From: Aquipseudomonas alcaligenes NBRC 14159
Lineage (GTDB): Bacteria; Pseudomonadota; Gammaproteobacteria; Pseudomonadales; Pseudomonadaceae
Assembly: GCF_000467105.1 (NCBI RefSeq)
Contig: NZ_BATI01000027.1
Location: 1-64,000 of the forward strand
Direction: 5' to 3'
DNA length: 64,000 bases
Part shown: one piece after another, positions 1 through 8,353 of the stretch
How positions within the stretch are numbered: the stretch's first letter is position 1
Layout of the letters: every line of letters begins with the position of its first letter
Program-made: the position numbers and the translations under genes
Notes under the pieces: model-generated
The model's input: only the letters and a program-made list of their open reading frames with translations
What the model was told of the DNA's origin: nothing
Databases searched by the model: none

Positions 1-14
1 ACGTGTGGCTCGGT

Positions 15-52
15 TCTCCCTCACCCCAACCCCTCTCCCGAGGGGAAAGGGG
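15..52. repeat. REP-like palindromic repeat, family A, copy 1
   Basis: The stretch has a CCCTCACCCC lead and a CCCCTCTCCCG/AGGGGAAAGGGG stem. It is the most degenerate of six copies of this family, all within the first 12 kb. It lies downstream of cobN and has no coding potential. Confidence 0.6.
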
Positions 53-81
53 CTAGTCGGGAGCCGCACATGAGAGCTGGT

Positions 82-130
82 TAGCCCGGATGCAATCCGG
101 GGCGCGCAATCCCGGATTGCATCCGGGCTA
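82..130. repeat. REP-like palindrome, family B
   Basis: Two perfectly complementary 20-base arms (82-101 beginning TAGCCCGGATGC, and 111-130) enclose a 9-base loop. It sits just downstream of the cobN stop codon. Such extragenic palindromes are common in Pseudomonas; it could protect the 3' end of the cobW-cobN message. There is no T-tract, so an intrinsic terminator is unlikely. Confidence 0.7.
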
Positions 131-143
131 CAGGGGGAGAGGC

Positions 144-3100
144 TCATGACTCCTCCGCATCCAGCAGCAGGTTTTCCAGCGCCGTCCGGTACTCGCCGGG
201 CTGCTGCCAGAGGCCACGCTGCTGGGCCTCCAGCAGGCGTTCGAGCATGTCCTGCAGGGCGCCGGGGTTGTGCTGCTGCACGAAGTCGCGGGTGTCCTTG
301 TCCAGCAGGTAGGCGTCGGCCAGCAGGGCGTACTGGTGGTCGTCGACCAGCTCGCTGGTGGCGTCGAAGCCGAACAGGTAGTCGACCGTGGCGGCCAGTT
401 CGAAGGCGCCCTTGTAGCCGTGGCGTTTCATCCCGGCGATCCACTTGGGATTCACCGCGCGGGCACGCACCACTCGGCCCAGTTCTTCCTTGAGGGTACG
501 GATGCGCGGGTTGTCCGGCTGGCTGCTGTCGCCGAAGTAGCTGGCGGCCTTGCCGCCGCGCAAGGTCTCGACCGCCGCCAGCATGCCGCCCTGGAACTGG
601 TAGTAGTCGTTGGAATCGAGGATGTCGTGCTCGCGGTTGTCCTGGTTGTGCAGTACGGCCTGCAGCTGCTGCAGGCGTTCGGCGAACTGCGCGCGCGCCG
701 GCAGACCTTCGGCGCCCTGGCCGTAGGCGTAGCCGCCCCAGTTCAGGTAGACCTCGGCGAGGTCGGCACGGGTCTGCCACAGGCGTTCTTCCACCGCGTT
801 CTGAATGCCGGCGCCATAGGCACCCGGCTTGGCGCCGAAGATGCGCCAGCCGGCCTGACGGCGTGCCTCGACCGGCTCCAGTCCCTGGTCCTGATGGCTC
901 AGGGTTTCCTGCCAGACGCGCGCGGCCAGTGGGTTCATGTCCTCCGGCTCGTCCAGCTCGGCCACCGCCTGCACGGCCTGGTCGAAGAGGCGAATCAGAT
1001 TGGCGAAGGCGTCGCGGAAGAAACCGGAGACGCGCAAGGTCACATCCACCCGTGGGCGGCCGAGTTGCTCCAGCGGCAGTACTTCGATGCGTTCGACCCG
1101 CTGGCTGCCGGGCTGCCACACCGGGCGCACGCCGAGCAGGGCCAGGGCCTGAGCAATGTCGTCGCCGCCGGTGCGCATGGTCGCCGTGCCCCATACCGAC
1201 AGGCCCAGGCGCTGCAGATGCTCGCCTTCGTCCTGCAGGTGGCGTTCGAGCAGGCGTTCGGCGCTCTGCACGCCGATGCGCCAGGCGGTGGGCGTGGGCA
1301 GGTGGCGTACGTCCACTGAATAGAAGTTGCGCCCGGTGGGCAGCACGTCCAGGCGTCCTCGGCTGGGTGCGCCGCTCGGTCCCGGTGGCACGAAGCGGCC
1401 TTGCAGCGCGGCGAGCAGTCCGTTCATTTCGGCGCTGCCGCAGGCGTCCAGCAGCGGGGCGATATGGCTGCGTAGTTCGTTCAGTACCGCGGCGCTGGCG
1501 GGGCCGGCGGCAGGTGATTCGGGCTGGTCGATCAGCCGCAGAGCCAGCAGCTCCAGGCGCTCGCGGGTGTCGCCGCGGCTGCGCCAGGGCTCAGCACTCA
1601 GCGCCTGCAGGCAATCCGGGCGCTGACCGCTCCAGGGTTCGGCCGGCTCGCCGCCGAGCGGGTCGAAGTCCAGAGCCAGATCCTGGGCCAGCGCGCGCAG
1701 CAGGCTGGCGTGCTGGCCATGACCGTCGCCACGCGGGATGCGTACCAGGGACAGCAGGGTGTCGCGGCGCAGGCGCCCGCTTGGTGATTCGCCGAAGCAG
1801 TGCAGGCCATCGCGGATCTGCGATTCCTTGAGGTCGCACAGGTAGGCGTCCAGCTGCGGCAGCCAGCTGTCCGGGTCGTCGCCCACCTGCAGGCCCAGCT
1901 CGCGGTCGAGGCTGGCTTCGCGCACCTTGCGCTGGATTTCGCTGCGCAGCTCCACGGCGCGGCGCGGGTCGAGCTGGCTGGCCTCGTAGTACTCGTCGGC
2001 CAGGCGTTCCAGGTCGCGCAGCGGGCCGTAGCTCTCGGCGCGAGTCAGCGGCGGCATCAGGTGATCGAGGATCACCGCCTGGGTGCGGCGCTTGGCCTGG
2101 GCGCCCTCGCCGGGGTCGTTGACGATAAAGGGGTAGAGGTTGGGCAGGGGACCCAGGATCGCGCTCGGCCAGCAGGCCCCGGACAGGCCGACGCTCTTGC
2201 CCGGCAGCCACTCCAGGTTGCCGTGCTTGCCGACGTGGATCAGCGCGTCGACAGCGAACGCGGTGCGCAGCCAGCAGTAGAAGGCGAGATAACCATGTGG
2301 CGGCACCAGATCCGGGTCGTGGTACACCGCCGCGGCGTCCAGTTGGTAACCGCGTGCCGGCTGGATGCCGACAAAGGTCAGGCCGAAACGCAGGCCGGCG
2401 ATCATCAGGCGGCCGCTACGGTACATCGGGTCCTGCTCGGGCGGGCCCCAGCGCTCGGTCACGGCGCGCTGATTGGCTGCGGGCAGGCTGGCGAACCAGC
2501 GCTGGTAGTCATTTAGCGCCAGGCTCTGGGCGCAGGGGCGCAGGTCGAGGTTGTCCAGGTCGTTGGTCACGCCGCCGAGCAGTTGGTGGATCAGCGTGGT
2601 GCCGTCGTTCGGCAGTCCCTCGACCGGGTAACCCTGCTGCTGCAGGGCGCGCAGGATATTCAGCGCGGCGGCCGGGGTGTCCAGGCCGACGCCGTTGCCG
2701 ATGCGGCCGTCGCGGGTCGGGTAGTTGGCCAGGATCAGGGCGACGCGCTTGTCGGCGTTGGCCTTGGCCGCAAGCTGGGTCCAGCGTCGTGCCAGTTCGG
2801 CGACGAAGTCCATGCCCGGCAGGTGCGGGCGGTAGCGCACCACGTCGCTCTGGCTGCGCTCGCTGCGCGCGGCCACGCCCTTGAAGGTAATCGGCCGGGT
2901 GATCAGGCGGCCGTCCAGCTCGGGCAGGGCGATATGCATGGCCAGGTCGCGTGGGCCCAGGCCCTGGGCGCTGGCCTGCCACTGCTCTTCGCTGTCCAGG
3001 GCGCAGAGCGCCTGCAGCACCGGCACGTCGCGCCGGAACGGCCGCGCTTGTGGCGCTTCCGGATTGGATTGGGCGAAGCCGGTGGTGTTGAGGATCACCG

Positions 3101-3878
3101 CCGCGTTGGTCTCATCCAGCCAGGCTTCGACCTGCGCCAGGCATTCGGCTTCCTTGAGGCTGGCTACGGCTATCGGCAGCGGGTTGAGACCCTGGGCCTG
3201 CAGGCGCTGGCAGAAAATGTCGACGAAGGCCGTGTTCCCGGCCTGTACCTGGGCGCGGTAGAACAGCAGCGCCGCCACCGGCCGGCCGGGTTGCCAGTCG
3301 GCGCGCCAGTGATCCAGGGTTGCCTCAGCGTGGCGCGGGTGATGGATCAGCGTGCGCGGCAGGGTGCGCGGCTCGCTCCAGGGGTAGTCACGCTGCAGCC
3401 AGCGGCTGGCGATGCAGTGCAGCAGTTGGCGGGCATTGTCCGCACCGCCCTGGCGCAGGTACTGCCACAGGCGCTGGCTGTCCTCGCTTGCCACGTTGCT
3501 CAGTTCGCTCAGCTCGGGATCGGCGCGGTCGTCGCCCGGCACCAGGATGATGGTGGCGCCCAGGCGGCCCAGCTCGACCACGCGTTCGATGCCGTAGCGC
3601 CAGTAGCTGACTCCGCCGTGCACCGAGATCAGGATGACCTTGGCGTGGCGCAGCACCTGCTCGACGTAGAAATCCACCGAAGCATGGTTGGGCAGCAGCG
3701 CCGGGCTGGCCAGGCGCAGGCTGGGGAAGTCTGCGGGCAGCTCGCGCGCCATCTCGGCCAGCAGCGACAGATGCGAGTCGCCGGTGCAGAGGATCACCAG
3801 CTCTGCCGGGGTCTGGCCGAGGTCGGCGATGCTGTCGGCCGGCAGGGTGACGCCGGCCTGGGCGCGGAGCAGATGCAT
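144..3878 (-). CDS. cobN: Cobaltochelatase large subunit CobN
   Basis: CobN is the large subunit of the ATP-dependent cytoplasmic cobaltochelatase, which inserts Co2+ into hydrogenobyrinic acid a,c-diamide in the aerobic B12 pathway. At 1244 aa it has the usual full length and is homologous to magnesium chelatase subunit H; the conserved HVGKHGNLEWLPGK block is near residue 550. The start ATG has GGAG about nine bases upstream. It is the second gene of a leftward cobW-cobN pair, separated from cobW by about 160 bp that carries an inverted pair of REP repeats, and is probably controlled by the riboswitch upstream of cobW. The partner AAA+ and VWA subunits are not in the window and may lie beyond position 1. 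Confidence 0.97.
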   Translation of the reverse strand: MHLLRAQAGVTLPADSIADLGQTPAELVILCTGDSHLSLLAEMARELPADFPSLRLASPALLPNHASVDFYVEQVLRHAKVILISVHGGVSYWRYGIERVVELGRLGATIILVPGDDRADPELSELSNVASEDSQRLWQYLRQGGADNARQLLHCIASRWLQRDYPWSEPRTLPRTLIHHPRHAEATLDHWRADWQPGRPVAALLFYRAQVQAGNTAFVDIFCQRLQAQGLNPLPIAVASLKEAECLAQVEAWLDETNAAVILNTTGFAQSNPEAPQARPFRRDVPVLQALCALDSEEQWQASAQGLGPRDLAMHIALPELDGRLITRPITFKGVAARSERSQSDVVRYRPHLPGMDFVAELARRWTQLAAKANADKRVALILANYPTRDGRIGNGVGLDTPAAALNILRALQQQGYPVEGLPNDGTTLIHQLLGGVTNDLDNLDLRPCAQSLALNDYQRWFASLPAANQRAVTERWGPPEQDPMYRSGRLMIAGLRFGLTFVGIQPARGYQLDAAAVYHDPDLVPPHGYLAFYCWLRTAFAVDALIHVGKHGNLEWLPGKSVGLSGACWPSAILGPLPNLYPFIVNDPGEGAQAKRRTQAVILDHLMPPLTRAESYGPLRDLERLADEYYEASQLDPRRAVELRSEIQRKVREASLDRELGLQVGDDPDSWLPQLDAYLCDLKESQIRDGLHCFGESPSGRLRRDTLLSLVRIPRGDGHGQHASLLRALAQDLALDFDPLGGEPAEPWSGQRPDCLQALSAEPWRSRGDTRERLELLALRLIDQPESPAAGPASAAVLNELRSHIAPLLDACGSAEMNGLLAALQGRFVPPGPSGAPSRGRLDVLPTGRNFYSVDVRHLPTPTAWRIGVQSAERLLERHLQDEGEHLQRLGLSVWGTATMRTGGDDIAQALALLGVRPVWQPGSQRVERIEVLPLEQLGRPRVDVTLRVSGFFRDAFANLIRLFDQAVQAVAELDEPEDMNPLAARVWQETLSHQDQGLEPVEARRQAGWRIFGAKPGAYGAGIQNAVEERLWQTRADLAEVYLNWGGYAYGQGAEGLPARAQFAERLQQLQAVLHNQDNREHDILDSNDYYQFQGGMLAAVETLRGGKAASYFGDSSQPDNPRIRTLKEELGRVVRARAVNPKWIAGMKRHGYKGAFELAATVDYLFGFDATSELVDDHQYALLADAYLLDKDTRDFVQQHNPGALQDMLERLLEAQQRGLWQQPGEYRTALENLLLDAEES

Positions 3879-3906
3879 GGGTCAGGGCTCCGAGTGGCCT
3901 GGGAGG

Positions 3907-3941
3907 CCCTCACCCCAGCCCTCTCCCGGAGGGAGAGGGAG
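3907..3941. repeat. REP-like repeat, family A, copy 2
   Basis: CCCTCACCCCAG is followed by a CCCTCTCCC/GGGAGAGGG stem. It is paired head-to-head with copy 3 (3981-4019), a BIME-like arrangement, in the cobW-cobN gap. Confidence 0.75.
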
Positions 3942-3980
3942 TTGCTGCGGCGCTGGGGTTTCAGCCAGGCGTGGCTTTGC

Positions 3981-4019
3981 TCCCCTCTCCCATCGGGAGA
4001 GGGGCCGGGGGTGAGGGAG
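3981..4019. repeat. REP-like repeat, family A, copy 3
   Basis: CCCCTCTCCC, the tetraloop ATCG and GGGAGAGGGG are followed by CCGGGGGTGAGGG. It is the inverted partner of copy 2. Together they could form a long structure in the cobW-cobN message and reduce cobN expression relative to cobW. Confidence 0.75.
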
Positions 4020-4039
4020 CCACAGCCGAATCGCCCCCA

Positions 4040-5089
4040 TCACGCCAGTGCGGCCTTCAACTCCGCCTCGATGGCAGCGCGGTCGAGGTCCTGGCCGATC
4101 AGCACCAGGCGCGTCTGCCGTGCCTCGTCGGCGCCCCAGGCGCGGTCGAAGTGGCGGTCGAAGCGCTGGCCGACGCCCTGGACCAGCAGGCGCATGGCCT
4201 TGCCGGGGATGGCGGCGAAGCCCTTGACGCGCAGGATGCTGTGCTTGGCCACGGCCTCCTTCAGGGCGGCCAGCAGGCGCGCTTCCTCGGCTTCCGGCAG
4301 CACGACGTCGAAGGCGTCGAATTCGTCGTGGTCGTGGTCCTCGTCTTCCTCGTCGTGGTGGGTGCGACGGCTGTCGATATGCAGCTCGGTCTCGCAGTTC
4401 AGGCCGAGCAGCACCTCCAGCGGCAGCTCGCCGCCCTGGGCCTCGACCACCTTGACTGCTGGCGGCAGCTCCTCGGCCACTTCGGCGTGCACGGCGGCCA
4501 GGGCGGCGGCGTCGAGCAGGTCGGTCTTGTTCAGCAGCACCAGGTCGGCGCTGGCCAACTGGTCGGCGAACAGCTCGTGCAGCGGCGACTCGTGGTCGAG
4601 GTTCGGGTCCTGCTGGCGCTGGGCGTCCACCTGCTCGGGGAAGGCGGCGAAGGTGCCGGCGGCCACGGCCGGGCTGTCGACCACGGTGATCACTGCATCC
4701 ACGGTGCAGGCGGTGCGGATTTCCGGCCAGTTGAAGGCCTGCACCAGCGGCTTGGGCAGGGCCAGGCCGGAGGTTTCGATCAGGATATGGTCGAGTTCGC
4801 CGCGACGCGCCACCAGCTCGCGCATCACCGGGAAGAACTCTTCCTGCACGGTGCAGCACAGGCAGCCGTTGGCCAGCTCGAAGATGCGACCCTCGGCTTC
4901 TTCCTCGCTGCAGCCGATGGAGCATTGCTTGAGGATGGCGCCGTCGATACCCAGCTCGCCGAACTCGTTGACGATCACTGCGATGCGCCGGCCGCCCGCG
5001 TGGCTCAGCAGATGACGCAGCAGGGTGGTTTTGCCGGCACCGAGAAAGCCGGTGACGATGGTGACGGGGAGTTTGGCGAGAGTGTGCAT
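4040..5089 (-). CDS. cobW: CobW-family GTPase metallochaperone
   Basis: This is a G3E-family P-loop GTPase (349 aa) thought to deliver cobalt to the CobN chelatase. The Walker A motif GFLGAGKTT lies near residues 14-22, the CxCC metal-binding motif (GCLCC) near residue 75, and an acidic/His-rich patch (HHDEEDEDHDHDEFD) near residues 240-255. A CobW C-terminal domain follows. The metal-site motifs are intact. It is the first gene downstream of a cobalamin riboswitch on the same strand and is followed by cobN, which supports cobalt over zinc as the cargo. Related COG0523 zinc chaperones exist, but context argues against that. Confidence 0.95.
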   Translation of the reverse strand: MHTLAKLPVTIVTGFLGAGKTTLLRHLLSHAGGRRIAVIVNEFGELGIDGAILKQCSIGCSEEEAEGRIFELANGCLCCTVQEEFFPVMRELVARRGELDHILIETSGLALPKPLVQAFNWPEIRTACTVDAVITVVDSPAVAAGTFAAFPEQVDAQRQQDPNLDHESPLHELFADQLASADLVLLNKTDLLDAAALAAVHAEVAEELPPAVKVVEAQGGELPLEVLLGLNCETELHIDSRRTHHDEEDEDHDHDEFDAFDVVLPEAEEARLLAALKEAVAKHSILRVKGFAAIPGKAMRLLVQGVGQRFDRHFDRAWGADEARQTRLVLIGQDLDRAAIEAELKAALA

Positions 5090-5195
5090 GGCGGCCCTGC
5101 TGCGTCGGGAAAATGGACGGACGGGCAGGGCGGGGCTCCCGCAGGCGAGCGAGGGCCGAACACCACCGGATCACCCCGCCCGGTTGTCGAACACT

Positions 5196-5410
5196 TTCAC
5201 GAGGCAGGTCTCCTGGCTCACGGCGCAAGCCCGGAAGCCTGCTGCGATCTCTGGCGAAATCATAGGCGGCTCGGGCACTATCCTTCGCCTTCCCATCCCT
5301 CAGGGCAGTGGCATGTCGAAGGACGTCATCCGTTCACAGTTGCGGGGGCAGCCAGGGCATCGACCCTGTTCCCTCTTAGCTTCTTCGCCGGGCGAAGAAG
5401 AACCTCGGAA
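5196..5410 (-). promoter_or_regulatory. Cobalamin riboswitch upstream of cobW-cobN
   Basis: Read on the minus strand, this leader shows the conserved cobalamin aptamer blocks in order: AGGGAA, CTGCCCCCGCAACTGT, the B12 box GCCACTG, GGGAAGG, and GCCAGGAGACCTGCC. An arm pair CTTCTTCGCC/GGCGAAGAAG sits at the 5' side. The aptamer ends about 110 bases before the cobW ATG. Ligand binding is expected to lower cobW-cobN expression when adenosylcobalamin is abundant. The end coordinates are approximate. Confidence 0.93.
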
Positions 5411-5440
5411 AGGGCGCAAGGCTACGCAGCGGTCGGGAAG

Positions 5441-5462
5441 CGGTCAACCGCGCGGTTGACCG
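5441..5462. promoter_or_regulatory. Perfect 22-bp palindrome, candidate operator
   Basis: The half-site CGGTCAACCGC is followed directly by its exact reverse complement, with no spacer. It lies between the divergent cobW riboswitch and cobE, where divergent promoters are expected. Its size and perfect dyad suit a dimeric regulator, but the regulator is unknown. Confidence 0.5.
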
Positions 5463-5516
5463 GCGTGGGCTTGCGTGCTGAGCTACGCGGCCTTTTGGCT
5501 TGCAGCGGGAGTGCCC

Positions 5517-5921
5517 ATGCCGATTCGCCTGATTGCCGGGTTCGGCTGCCGGCGCGGTTGTCCGGTGGATGAACTGCAGGCGCTGCTGCAGCAGTGCCTG
5601 GCCGCCCACGGTCGACAGCTGGACGAATTGGTCGGGCTGGCCAGCAGCGCGCACAAGCGTGGCGAGCCTGGCCTGCAGGCCCTGGCCGAACGCCTGGTAC
5701 TGCCGCTGGAATATGTAGCGGCCGAGGCGCTGCTGGCATTCGCCGGGCAGGCCGAGGCCAAGCCGCTGACCCGGCAGGTCACCGGTAGCCCGGCGGTGGC
5801 CGAGCCCAGCGCCCTGGCTGCTGCCGCACGCCTGGGGCGGGCGCAGCTGCTCGGCCCGCGCCTGCGCAGCGCCAATGCCACCTGCGCCTTGGCGCGCATC
5901 GATTCGGAGCCCTGTGCATGA
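5517..5921 (+). CDS. cobE: Cobalamin biosynthesis protein CobE
   Basis: This 134-aa protein resembles the C-terminal domain of CbiG and the Pseudomonas CobE family. The N terminus PIRLIAGFGCRRGC is typical of the fold (GxGC plus a basic residue). Its role in the aerobic pathway is biochemically poorly defined. The ATG at 5517 is chosen because GGGAG precedes it and the N terminus fits the family; a GTG lies six bases upstream. The stop overlaps the cobM start in an ATGA, so the two are translationally coupled. It runs opposite to cobW, across the 22-bp palindrome. Confidence 0.88.
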   Translation: MPIRLIAGFGCRRGCPVDELQALLQQCLAAHGRQLDELVGLASSAHKRGEPGLQALAERLVLPLEYVAAEALLAFAGQAEAKPLTRQVTGSPAVAEPSALAAAARLGRAQLLGPRLRSANATCALARIDSEPCA

Positions 5922-6667
5922 CCGTCTATTTCATTGGTGCCGGTCCCGGCGACCCCGAGCTGATCACCGTCAAGGGCCAGCGCCTGATCCGCAGCTGCCC
6001 GGTGATCCTCTATGCCGGCTCGCTGGTGCCGGCGGCTGTGCTCGACGGCCACCGCGCCGAGCGGGTGGTGAACACCGCCGAGCTGCACCTGCAGCAGATC
6101 ATCGCCCTGCTGGCCGAGGCCCATGCCCTGGGCCAGGATGTGGCCCGCGTGCATTCCGGCGACCCCTCGCTGTATGGCGCGATTGGCGAGCAGATTCGCG
6201 AACTGCGCGCGCTGAACATTCCGTTCGAAATCGTCCCTGGCGTGACCGCGACCGCCGCCTGCGCGGCGCTGCTGGAGGCCGAGCTGACCCTGCCGGAGGT
6301 GGCGCAGACGGTGATCCTCACCCGCTACGGGCACAATTCGCCGATGCCGGCGGGGGAGGAGCTGGGCGCTCTGGCCAGCCACCGCGCGACCCTGGCCATC
6401 CACCTCGGCGTACAGCACCTGCCGCGCATCATCGACGAGCTGTTGCCGTACTACGGCGCCGACTGCCCGATCGCCGTGGTGCATCGCGCCAGCTGGCCCG
6501 ACCAGGACTGGGTGCGCGGCACCCTGGCGGACATCGAGGCGCGGGTGGCGGTGAAGGGCTTTCGCCGCACCGCGCTGATCCTGGTCGGACGGGTCCTGGC
6601 CACCGACGATTTTGCCCAGTCGGCGCTGTATGCCGAGGCAACGCGCCACCTCTATCGCCTGGACTGA
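5918..6667 (+). CDS. cobM: Precorrin-4 C11-methyltransferase CobM
   Basis: CobM transfers a methyl group from SAM to C-11 of precorrin-4, giving precorrin-5. The 249-aa protein has the tetrapyrrole methylase glycine-rich start GAGPGDPELITVKG (residues 6-19), the VHSGDPSLYGAIGEQ block near residue 80 and VPGVTATAACAA near residue 105, all diagnostic of the CobM/CbiF group. The start overlaps the cobE stop (ATGA). It is the only ring methyltransferase of the pathway in this window. Confidence 0.97.
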   Translation: MTVYFIGAGPGDPELITVKGQRLIRSCPVILYAGSLVPAAVLDGHRAERVVNTAELHLQQIIALLAEAHALGQDVARVHSGDPSLYGAIGEQIRELRALNIPFEIVPGVTATAACAALLEAELTLPEVAQTVILTRYGHNSPMPAGEELGALASHRATLAIHLGVQHLPRIIDELLPYYGADCPIAVVHRASWPDQDWVRGTLADIEARVAVKGFRRTALILVGRVLATDDFAQSALYAEATRHLYRLD

Positions 6668-6713
6668 GCCCGCGTGCGTCGGGCAACCTTCACGGCTGCA
6701 AGGGAGATCAAGC

Positions 6714-7385
6714 ATGCGTGACTATCAATGGCTCCACGAATACTGCCTCAACCGCTTCGGCTCGGCCGCGGCGCTGGAGGCGCGCCTGCCACAGCCCCGC
6801 GCCGACGCCGAGCTGCGTGCGCTGAGTGATGATCGCTACCTGTCGCTGCTGGCGCTGCGGGTTTTCCGCGCCGGCCTCAAGCACAGTCTGGTCGACGCCA
6901 AGTGGCCGGCCTTCGAGCAGGTGTTCTTCGGCTTCGATCCGGAGAAGGTGGTGCTGATGGGCGCCGAGCATCTGGAACGGCTGATGCAGGATGCGCGGTT
7001 GATCCGTCACCTGGGCAAGCTCAAGAGTGTGCCGCGCAATGCCCAGTTCATCCTCGATGTGCGCCAGGAAAAAGGCAGCTTCGGCGCGCTGATCGCCGAC
7101 TGGCCGGCGACCGATATCGTCGGCCTGTGGAAGTACCTGGCCAAGCACGGCAACCAGCTCGGCGGCCTGTCGGCGCCGCGCTTTCTGCGCATGGTCGGCA
7201 AGGACACCTTCATTCCGACCGATGACATGGTCGCCGCGCTCAGGGCCCAGCAGATCATCGACAAGGCGCCAACCAGCCAGAAGGACCTGGCCCTGGTGCA
7301 AGCCGCCTTCAACCAATGGCACGCGCAGAGTGGCCGGCCGCTGTGTCAGTTGTCGGTGATGCTCGCTCATACGGTAAACCACTAG
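6714..7385 (+). CDS. DNA-3-methyladenine glycosylase I family protein
   Basis: This 223-aa protein matches the Adenine_glyco (Tag-like) helix-hairpin-helix fold: DRYLSLLALRVFRAGLKHSLV, residues of the helical core, and a C-terminal segment GKDTFIPTDDMV. It probably excises alkylated bases in base-excision repair. Tag of E. coli has a zinc snap made from N-terminal Cys/His and C-terminal His-x3-Cys residues; here the N-terminal Cys-Trp pair and the final Cys are absent, so it belongs to a divergent subgroup whose substrate is uncertain. A good RBS (AAGGGAG) precedes the ATG. It stands downstream of cobM by chance or as a weakly co-transcribed gene. Confidence 0.8.
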   Translation: MRDYQWLHEYCLNRFGSAAALEARLPQPRADAELRALSDDRYLSLLALRVFRAGLKHSLVDAKWPAFEQVFFGFDPEKVVLMGAEHLERLMQDARLIRHLGKLKSVPRNAQFILDVRQEKGSFGALIADWPATDIVGLWKYLAKHGNQLGGLSAPRFLRMVGKDTFIPTDDMVAALRAQQIIDKAPTSQKDLALVQAAFNQWHAQSGRPLCQLSVMLAHTVNH

Positions 7386-7411
7386 CGCGGACGGGGCGGA
7401 GCAATCGCTTT

Positions 7412-7450
7412 CCCCCTCTCCCGTTAACGGGAGAGGGTCGGGGAGAGGGT
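7412..7450. repeat. REP-like repeat, family A, copy 4
   Basis: CCCTCTCCCGTTAACGGGAGAGGG is a near-perfect hairpin followed by GGGAGAGGG. It lies in the 131-bp gap between the glycosylase and sirtuin genes and is a single, unpaired copy. Confidence 0.7.
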
Positions 7451-7516
7451 GGCTGGTTTTTTCCCGCGCCGGTGCAGGCTCTTGAGCCATCTTTCATTGC
7501 TACTACGGGGGCAGGT

Positions 7517-8284
7517 ATGAACAGCGATACCCTGAAGGTCGCCCAGGCCATCCAGAACGCCGAGCGCATCCTGATCATCACCGGTGCCGGCCTGTCGGCC
7601 GACTCCGGGCTGCCGACCTATCGCGGCCTCGGCGGGCTGTACAACGGCCTGACTGCTGAGGGCCTGCCGATCGAGGCGGCTCTGTCCGGGCCGATGCTGC
7701 AGCGCGATCCGGCGTTGTGCTGGAAGTACCTGGCCCAACTGGGCGAAGCCTGCCTGGGCGCGGCGCCGAATGCCGGGCATGCCGCCATCGCCGAGCTGCA
7801 GCGGCGCAAGCCCGGTTGCTGGGTGCTGACGCAGAACATCGATGGCTACCACCGCGCCGCGGGTTCGCCGGTCGAGCGCCTGATCGAGATCCACGGCGAA
7901 CTGGCACCGCTGTACTGCCAGTCCTGCGGGGCCGAGGATCCGGAGTTGGCCGAGCACCTGCGTCGTCCGCTGCCGCCCTGTTGTGCACAATGCGGGGGCG
8001 TGCTGCGCCCGCCGGTGGTGCTGTTCGAGGAAATGCTGCCCGAGGGGGCCATTGGTCGGCTTTATGACCAGGTGCGCCAGGGCTTCGAGGTGGTGATCGC
8101 GGTGGGTACCACGGCGAGCTTCCCCTATATCGTCGAACCGGTGCTGGAAGCCCGCAGAAACAAGGGTTTCACGGTAGAGGTGAACCCGCAGCAGACCGAC
8201 ATCAGCCGCCTGGTGGATGTCCGCTTGTCGGGGAGGGCGTCAGACGTTTTGCCGGAGCTACTAAGTCACATTTCCGGGCATTGA
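7517..8284 (+). CDS. Sir2-family NAD-dependent protein deacylase
   Basis: This sirtuin of 255 aa removes acyl groups from lysines using NAD+. It has GAGLSADSGLPTYRG at residues 23-37, the catalytic TQNIDGYHRAAGS region with the active His near residue 112, and four zinc Cys (CxxC near 134-137 and CxxC near 157-160). The ATG at 7517 follows GGGGGCAGG. The protein lacks the Ala-x14-Tyr-x2-Arg pair of class III desuccinylases in an obvious form, so deacetylase is the safer call. In E. coli the homologue is called cobB, but that symbol clashes with the amidase gene further downstream, and no direct B12 role is implied. Confidence 0.92.
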   Translation: MNSDTLKVAQAIQNAERILIITGAGLSADSGLPTYRGLGGLYNGLTAEGLPIEAALSGPMLQRDPALCWKYLAQLGEACLGAAPNAGHAAIAELQRRKPGCWVLTQNIDGYHRAAGSPVERLIEIHGELAPLYCQSCGAEDPELAEHLRRPLPPCCAQCGGVLRPPVVLFEEMLPEGAIGRLYDQVRQGFEVVIAVGTTASFPYIVEPVLEARRNKGFTVEVNPQQTDISRLVDVRLSGRASDVLPELLSHISGH

Positions 8285-8353
8285 ATTTGCAAATCACGTC
8301 GATAGACGGCATAGTCGCCCACCAATAAAAACCAGACAGACACGGTCGTGCCC

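Noticed and set aside
2583..5572. Long rightward frames over cobN and cobW
   Set aside because: Their translations are Gly/Ala/Arg/Gln-rich with no domain, and they are antisense to well-matched B12 genes.
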